Source of the DNA: an uncultured Lachnospiraceae bacterium
Lineage (GTDB): Bacteria; Bacillota; Clostridia; Lachnospirales; Lachnospiraceae
Assembly: GCA_945868485.1 (NCBI GenBank)
Contig: CAMBLS010000003.1
Coordinates: 1-43,130 of the forward strand
Reading direction: 5' to 3'
Length of the DNA: 43,130 nt
The notes under the pieces are model-generated. The model did not search any database, had not been told where the DNA came from, and saw only the letters and a program-made list of their open reading frames with translations. Below are positions 37,341 to 43,130 of the stretch, in pieces. Position 1 is the first letter of the stretch. Each line of letters starts with the position of its first letter. The translations under genes were made by a program, and so were the position numbers.

Positions 37341-38996
37341 ATGCTGAAGATTACGATAAATGGTGTCATAAAAGAATATCCCGAAGGGATTTCTTTTGAA
37401 GAAATTGCCAGGGAGTATCAGCCTGAGTATGATGATACGATTGCACTGGTGTTGGAAAACGGTAAAATCAGGGAACTGATGAAAAAAGCAACCAGAGACT
37501 GCGAGCTTTCTTTTCTGACTTTAAAGGACAATATCGGGCATAAGGCATATGTGCGAACAGGCTTAATGATTTTGGTGAAGGCAGTCAATGACGTGTTTGG
37601 ACCGGAAAAAGTCAGTAAGGTAAAGGTAGAATTTGCCATTGGTCAGGGATACTATTGCAATGTTAAAATGGATGAGAAGCTGACCAGTGAACATGTAAAG
37701 ATGATCAGCAGACGGATGCGGGAGTTGACGGATGCAGATTTACCCATTACCAAAAAGTCTTATCCCATTGATGATGCTATGGAAATTTTTCACAGGCATA
37801 AAATGTATGATAAGGAAAAGCTGTTTCGCTACAGACGCAGTTCGTCCGTAAATATTTACTGTCTGGATGGTTATTACGATTACTATTATGGATATATGCT
37901 TCCAAGCACAGGATATTTGAAATATTATGACCTGATGCATTACGAAAATGGCATTCTTCTTTTAATACCGGGAAGTGAAGACCCGAAACGCCTTGACTAT
38001 TTTGAACCCAAGGAAAAGCTGTTTCACACCCTGGAAACCTCTACTCATTGGGGAGAAATGATGGGAATTGACTCTGTGGGAGATTTGAATGATGTGATCT
38101 GCGATGGTGGAATCAGTGATATCATTCTTGTACAGGAGGCACTTCAGGAAAGAAGGATTGGAGAAATAGCAAAAGAGATTGTTGACAGGGGCAATATAAA
38201 ATTTGTTTTAATTGCCGGTCCATCTTCTTCCGGTAAGACTACCTTTTCCCACAGGCTGTCTGTTCAGCTGCGCACTTATGGTCTGGTTCCCCATCCGATT
38301 GCACTGGATGATTATTTTGTGAATAGAGAAGATACGCCAAGAGATGAGAATGGGGATTATGATTTCGAATGTCTTGAGGCGATTGACGTAGAAAAGTTTA
38401 ATGAAGACATGAACCGCCTCCTTAAGGGAGAGCGTGTGGAGCTTCCACAGTTTAACTTTAAGCTTGGAAAAAGGGAGTACCACGGTAATTTTAAACAACT
38501 GGGTCCGGAGGATGTACTTGTAATTGAAGGGATTCATGGTTTAAATCCGAAAACCACGCATTCTATGCCGGATGAAACTAAGTTTAAAATTTATATCAGT
38601 GCGCTTACCAGTTTAAATGTGGATGAGCATAACAGGATTCCTACCACAGATGGCAGACTGCTGCGCAGAATGGTTCGTGATGCACGAAACAGAGGAACCA
38701 GTGCCAGAAGAACCATAGAAATGTGGCCTTCGGTGAGAAGAGGAGAGGAAAAATACATTTTTCCCTTCCAGGAAGATGCTGATGCCATGTTTAATTCCGT
38801 GCTTATTTATGAGCTGGCAGTGTTGAAACAGTATGCGGAGCCATTATTGTTTGGCATTCGCAAGGGGGAGCCGGAGTATTATGAGGCAAAGAGGCTCTTG
38901 AAATTCTTGGAGTATTTCCAGGGAATTGACAGTAAAAATGTCCCCAATAATTCTATTTGCAGAGAGTTTATAGGGGGAAGTTATTTCGACGTTTAA
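37341..38996 (+). CDS. Nucleoside (uridine) kinase with N-terminal TGS-like region
   Basis: LIAGPSSSGKTTFSHRLSVQL Walker A, uridine-kinase-like ALDDYFVNREDTPRDENGDYDFE. Confidence 0.88.
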   Translation: MLKITINGVIKEYPEGISFEEIAREYQPEYDDTIALVLENGKIRELMKKATRDCELSFLTLKDNIGHKAYVRTGLMILVKAVNDVFGPEKVSKVKVEFAIGQGYYCNVKMDEKLTSEHVKMISRRMRELTDADLPITKKSYPIDDAMEIFHRHKMYDKEKLFRYRRSSSVNIYCLDGYYDYYYGYMLPSTGYLKYYDLMHYENGILLLIPGSEDPKRLDYFEPKEKLFHTLETSTHWGEMMGIDSVGDLNDVICDGGISDIILVQEALQERRIGEIAKEIVDRGNIKFVLIAGPSSSGKTTFSHRLSVQLRTYGLVPHPIALDDYFVNREDTPRDENGDYDFECLEAIDVEKFNEDMNRLLKGERVELPQFNFKLGKREYHGNFKQLGPEDVLVIEGIHGLNPKTTHSMPDETKFKIYISALTSLNVDEHNRIPTTDGRLLRRMVRDARNRGTSARRTIEMWPSVRRGEEKYIFPFQEDADAMFNSVLIYELAVLKQYAEPLLFGIRKGEPEYYEAKRLLKFLEYFQGIDSKNVPNNSICREFIGGSYFDV

Positions 38997-39012
38997 TAAC
39001 AGTAGAATATTA

Positions 39013-39427
39013 GAAATCAAGTAGGACAAATGATCGCGGCTGTCCATGGACAGGTGAGGAAAGTCCGGGCTTCGCAGGGCAGGATGCCGGATAACGTCCG
39101 GTGGAGGCGACTCCAAGGCCAGTGCAACAGAAATATACCGCCATTTATAGTGCCTTAGGGCACCACAGAGAATCCTGTTTACAGGATTCTCTAAAAGGTT
39201 CAGCTATGCTGAACCGATGGTGAGGGTGGAAAGGCAGTGTAAGAGACTACCGCCTGCACGGTAACGGGCAGGGCACATGTAAACCCCATCCGAAGCAAGA
39301 CCAAATAGAAAGCGTTTGAAGCCGGCCCGGTGAGCTTTCAGGTAGGTCGCTTGAGGCTGCTGGTAACGGCAGTCCTAGATAGATGATCATTCAACGACAT
39401 AACCCGGCTTATCGTCCTGCTTGATTT
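39013..39427 (+). ncRNA. rnpB: RNase P RNA
   Basis: gaggaaagtccgggc, agtgcaacagaaatataccgcc, ggtaagagactaccgcc-like regions, and terminal P1 helix gaaatcaagtaggac/gtcctgcttgatttc. Confidence 0.93.
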
Positions 39428-39450
39428 CTTTTATTAATAGAAATGGATAT

Positions 39451-39485
39451 AAAAAACCAGCTCACATGACGGTATGAGCTGGTTT
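39451..39485 (-). terminator. Terminator for rpsT (possibly bidirectional with rnpB)
   Basis: aaaccagctca/tgagctggttt; followed by a T-run on the minus strand. Confidence 0.8.
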
Positions 39486-39511
39486 GACTTTTATCTATTT
39501 ATTTCGAAAAA

Positions 39512-39775
39512 TTAAGCCATCTTGTTTACAGCCTGAGCTAAACGAGATACTTTTCTGGATGCTGTGTTTTTATGATAAACACCTTTAGTAGCAGCCTTAT
39601 CGATAGTAGCTGTAGCAGCAACTAAAGCTTCTGCAGCAGCAGCCTTGTCGTTTGCTTCAATAGCAGCAACTACCTTCTTTACAGAAGTCTTAACGCCAGA
39701 CTTGATAGCTTTATTTCTTTCAGCCTTGGTTCTGTTTACTAAAATTCTTTTCTTTGCAGATTTAATGTTAGCCAC
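39512..39775 (-). CDS. rpsT: 30S ribosomal protein S20
   Basis: ANIKSAKKRILVNRTKAERNKAIKS; GTG start at 39775 after ggaggt. Confidence 0.96.
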   Translation of the reverse strand: MANIKSAKKRILVNRTKAERNKAIKSGVKTSVKKVVAAIEANDKAAAAEALVAATATIDKAATKGVYHKNTASRKVSRLAQAVNKMA

Positions 39776-39864
39776 GATGTACACCTCCTATTATAATCAT
39801 CAGTTTCCATGATGTTTCATTAAAGCCGGAGACACGGACGTTTTAATGTAAACACACGCATATT

Positions 39865-39893
39865 ATTGTAGCCGTAAAAAGAGTTTCTGTCAA
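39865..39893 (-). promoter_or_regulatory. rpsT promoter TTGACA-N17-TACAAT
   Basis: Minus strand -35 at 39893-39888, -10 at 39870-39865. Confidence 0.75.
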
Positions 39894-39954
39894 TACATAA
39901 TTCAAGAATATTTGGAAAATACTGTGATAAAGAAACAGATAAGAGGAGATATTC

Positions 39955-40863
39955 ATGACCAGTTTTAAAGTTAGAACAGATTTAGCCCTGGAAGTGCGGG
40001 AAAATATGGAGGAAAATGCTTCAGAATGCAGAGGCGTTTCAGTTCATGAAGAATACAGGGAGGAAAGCGAAATCAGAATTACCAGAGTCGTGATTGAAAC
40101 AATGAACGGAGCCAGAGCAATGGGAAAACCCATGGGAACCTATATCACCCTGGAGGCACCTGCCATGGCACTGCCGGATGAGAACTATCATCAGGAAATT
40201 TCCCGTGAGTTGGCGCAGCAGCTAAGAAATATTATTCCCGGCATTGAACAGGAATTTTCCATTATGGTAGTGGGACTGGGAAACCGGGATGTGACAGCAG
40301 ATGCTTTAGGTCCTAACGTGGTGGATAATCTTACCATTACAAGGCATATGGTAAAGGAATACGGGAAGGCAGCCTTTAACCGAAATAAGGTGCACATGGT
40401 CAGTGGTCTTATCCCAGGTGTTATGGCAAAGACAGGAATGGAATCTCAGGAAATTATCAAAGGAGTAGTGGAAAGGACGAAACCAGACGTGGTAGTGGTA
40501 ATTGATGCGCTGGCTGCCAGATCCACCAAACGACTTAACCGCACAATCCAGATTACCAATACCGGTATCCATCCCGGTTCGGGAGTAGGCAATCACAGAA
40601 ATGCAATTACAGAGGAAACCCTGGGTGTTCCAGTCATTGCAATTGGGGTACCTACCGTGGTTGATGCGGCTACCATTGTCAGTGATGCCTTTGAAAAAAT
40701 GATGCGTCAGACTGGTGAGGAACCAATTGAAATACAGGATGAACTGCTTGCTGGATTAGGAGAACTTTATAACATGTATGTCACAGGAAAGGATGTAGAT
40801 TACGAAATTAAGCAGATAGGGCATATTATCTGTAACGCATTAAACAGTGCCCTGGAAATCTGA
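39955..40863 (+). CDS. gpr: GPR endopeptidase (spore protease)
   Basis: RTDLALE, VVGLGNRDVTADALGP, VVVVIDALAARSTKRLNRTIQITNTGIHPGSGVGNHR. Confidence 0.96.
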   Translation: MTSFKVRTDLALEVRENMEENASECRGVSVHEEYREESEIRITRVVIETMNGARAMGKPMGTYITLEAPAMALPDENYHQEISRELAQQLRNIIPGIEQEFSIMVVGLGNRDVTADALGPNVVDNLTITRHMVKEYGKAAFNRNKVHMVSGLIPGVMAKTGMESQEIIKGVVERTKPDVVVVIDALAARSTKRLNRTIQITNTGIHPGSGVGNHRNAITEETLGVPVIAIGVPTVVDAATIVSDAFEKMMRQTGEEPIEIQDELLAGLGELYNMYVTGKDVDYEIKQIGHIICNALNSALEI

Positions 40864-40957
40864 ATGATTGTCTTAATGCCAGCATATACTTCCCTAGTGG
40901 AGTTTCCATATTTAATCAGTATTGCAGGCGGGGCTTGCGATTTGCAAGGGGATTAGA

Positions 40958-42244
40958 GTGAATTTGGACAGAGGAAAGCAAATTATTAAAAGGTGGGGCA
41001 TGTCCGGCTTATTGCTGGCTTTTGTCATATGCAGTTTGATAAATTTTGCGCAGAGCAGAAAGGAAGACAGGGCGCAGGTCAATACCTGGGGGCAGAAATT
41101 CGGTCACTTTGTGGGAAAACAGATGGAACAGCAGTACTTTTTGATTCCAGGGTATTTACAGGATGGGCAAGCTGTTTCGAAACAGGGGATTGAACAACTG
41201 CTACAAAGAAATTTCCTTCTGCTGGACTTTGTAATCTCACAGGAAAATTCAGAACAGAATGAAGATACCCTGATTACAGAGTTGGTAAAGCAGCAGGAGG
41301 GGACAGATGAGGATGTAAAAAATATAGATGAGGAGCATTTGGATTATGGGGATGATGCACTTCATATTGAAAATAGCATTTTGCAGGAGATGGAAAGGGA
41401 AAATAATATACATAATAAGGAACAAATAGAGGAAGAAGTCCAGGAAACTCCATCAGATACGGAGAAATTTGAGGTTGCAGGATATCCTGCATATACTTAT
41501 GACTGGTCGGAAGCTTGGGATTATGAAGCGTTGGTATCCAATTTTTATGCAGTTGACAACACCACGCTGTTAAAAGAGGAATATGTAGGGTTGGAGCAGC
41601 TGCTGGAGCCTGATCTTTCTGTAGATAAGCAGGTGGATGGTCCGCAGATTTTAATTTATCACACTCACTCGCAGGAGGACTTTATAGACTCTGTGCCGGG
41701 AGATCCCTCTACCACCATTGTTGGTGCAGGGGATAAGCTTACAGAACTGTTGCAGGAGCGCTATGGATTTAAGGTTCTTCATCATACGGGAAAATATGAT
41801 GAGGTGAGAGATGAAGCTTACAATGAAGCATTGCCGGAAATCAAAAAAATTCTGGAAGAGAATCCTACTATAGAGGTGGTGATTGACCTGCACAGGGATG
41901 CGATAGCAGGAGACAGAAAGCTGGTTATGGATCTGCAGGGTCGTCCCACGGCAAGATTTATGTTTTTTAATGGTCTGAGCTATAGTCGCAAGGGCGGAGA
42001 GATTGCTTATCTTGAAAATCCATATATACAGGAAAACCTGGCGTTTTCTTTTCAGGCCCAGGTAGCAGCCAATGAATATTATCCAGGAATAGCCCGAAAA
42101 ATATATCTAAAGGCCTATCGTTTTAATATGCATCTGATGCCCAAAAGTATGTTGATTGAATTAGGCGCCCAGAATAATACGGTGGAAGAAATTATGAATG
42201 CCTGTGACCCGCTGGCACATATCCTCGCCATTGTGCTTGAATAA
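40958..42244 (+). CDS. spoIIP: Stage II sporulation protein P
   Basis: ILIYHTHSQEDF, VVIDLHRDA, FNMHLMPKSMLIELGAQNNTVEEI; GTG start at 40958 plausible. Confidence 0.9.
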   Translation: MNLDRGKQIIKRWGMSGLLLAFVICSLINFAQSRKEDRAQVNTWGQKFGHFVGKQMEQQYFLIPGYLQDGQAVSKQGIEQLLQRNFLLLDFVISQENSEQNEDTLITELVKQQEGTDEDVKNIDEEHLDYGDDALHIENSILQEMERENNIHNKEQIEEEVQETPSDTEKFEVAGYPAYTYDWSEAWDYEALVSNFYAVDNTTLLKEEYVGLEQLLEPDLSVDKQVDGPQILIYHTHSQEDFIDSVPGDPSTTIVGAGDKLTELLQERYGFKVLHHTGKYDEVRDEAYNEALPEIKKILEENPTIEVVIDLHRDAIAGDRKLVMDLQGRPTARFMFFNGLSYSRKGGEIAYLENPYIQENLAFSFQAQVAANEYYPGIARKIYLKAYRFNMHLMPKSMLIELGAQNNTVEEIMNACDPLAHILAIVLE

Positions 42245-42287
42245 ATAATGTGATAAAATACGAGGGAATAATGCGCAGGAGGTACCT

Positions 42288-43130
42288 ATGACACACATAG
42301 ATCAGAGCAAAATCAGAAATTTTTGTATTGTGGCACATATCGATCACGGTAAGTCCACTTTGGCAGATAGAATTATAGAAAAGACAGGACTCCTTACCAG
42401 CAGGGAGATGCAGGCACAGGTTCTTGACAATATGGATCTGGAAAGGGAACGTGGTATCACCATCAAAGCACAGACAGTTCGTACCATTTATCGTGCAAAG
42501 GATGGGCAGGAGTATATCTTTAACCTCATCGATACACCGGGACATGTGGATTTTAATTATGAGGTCAGCAGAAGTCTGGCAGCCTGTGACGGAGCGATTC
42601 TGGTGGTGGATGCAGCTCAGGGAATAGAGGCACAGACTCTTGCAAATGTTTATCTTGCACTGGATCATAACCTTGAAGTCTTTCCCGTCATTAATAAGAT
42701 TGATCTTCCCAGTGCCGAGCCGGAGCGTGTAAAAAACGAGATAGAGGATGTCATTGGAATAGAGGCACAGGATGCTCCGCTCATTTCGGCGAAGAATGGA
42801 ATTGGAATAGATGAGGTACTGGAGGCAATCGTGGAAAAGATTCCGGCACCTGGCGGCAGCCCGGATCATCCGTTGCAGGCACTTATTTTTGACTCCTTAT
42901 ATGATTCCTATAAAGGAGTAATTGTATTTTGCCGCATTATGGAAGGAACCGTGTCTAAGGGGACAAGTATTCGAATGATGGCGACGGGGGCCACTGCAGA
43001 GGTAGTAGAGGTAGGCTACTTTGGAGCCGGACAGTTTATTCCCTGTGAAGAACTGTCAGCAGGAATGGTAGGTTACATTACAGCCTCCATCAAAAATGTA
43101 AAGGATACTGCAGTTGGCGATACCATAACA
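42288..43130 (+). CDS. lepA: Elongation factor 4 (LepA), 3' truncated by window end
   Basis: ATG at 42288 after aggaggt; [34 protein letters not shown]..., [16 protein letters not shown]; open to the end of the window. Confidence 0.97.
   Translation, partial: MTHIDQSKIRNFCIVAHIDHGKSTLADRIIEKTGLLTSREMQAQVLDNMDLERERGITIKAQTVRTIYRAKDGQEYIFNLIDTPGHVDFNYEVSRSLAACDGAILVVDAAQGIEAQTLANVYLALDHNLEVFPVINKIDLPSAEPERVKNEIEDVIGIEAQDAPLISAKNGIGIDEVLEAIVEKIPAPGGSPDHPLQALIFDSLYDSYKGVIVFCRIMEGTVSKGTSIRMMATGATAEVVEVGYFGAGQFIPCEELSAGMVGYITASIKNVKDTAVGDTIT

Noticed and set aside
39860-39955. SigmaF/SigmaG-like promoter upstream of gpr (ttggaaaatact)
   Set aside because: gpr is expected to be forespore-controlled, but the -35 match and spacing are too weak to call by eye.
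40875-40957. SigmaE-like -10 (catatact) upstream of spoIIP
   Set aside because: Only a partial match and no convincing -35 element.
42192-42869. 225-aa minus-strand ORF
   Set aside because: Shadow ORF antisense to lepA and the end of spoIIP.
1-43130. CRISPR array, prophage, transposase or toxin-antitoxin module
   Set aside because: No repeated spacer structure, phage genes, transposase motifs or paired small TA-like ORFs were found.

Overview
The window looks like a Lachnospiraceae-type (Firmicutes/Clostridia) chromosomal segment that is mostly housekeeping, with genes nearly all on the + strand. Order: rsmF C-terminal fragment, TPR lipoprotein, nrdD (with a fused C-terminal redoxin domain and tandem NrdR boxes upstream), pyrF, TPM-like/zinc-ribbon membrane protein, pyrE, two small membrane proteins, M29-type aminopeptidase, purE-purM-purN-purD, YvyF-like zinc-ribbon protein, SH3b membrane protein, GntR/YtrA regulator-clpC, a conserved hypothetical, radA, LCP protein, tRNA-Trp(CCA), DUF6508-like protein, TetR regulator, a tandem pair of M14/AstE-AspA-family proteins, purL (PurLQ fusion), a hypothetical, a minus-strand zinc-ribbon membrane protein plus acyltransferase divergent from an alpha/beta hydrolase, dgt-dnaG-rpoD-trmK, nucleoside kinase, rnpB, rpsT (minus), gpr, spoIIP and lepA (cut by the window edge). 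No CRISPR array, prophage or transposon was seen. The most interesting signals are: (1) the second M14 paralog, which appears to have lost all its catalytic residues and sits 3 nt behind an intact copy; (2) the NrdD-redoxin fusion with an NrdR operator that doubles as a terminator-like hairpin; (3) a possible ~110-nt minus-strand RNA downstream of tRNA-Trp; (4) an acyltransferase/zinc-ribbon membrane protein/esterase cassette; (5) clpC linked to a GntR regulator in place of ctsR-mcsAB. All family names come from reading motifs by eye; no database search was run.
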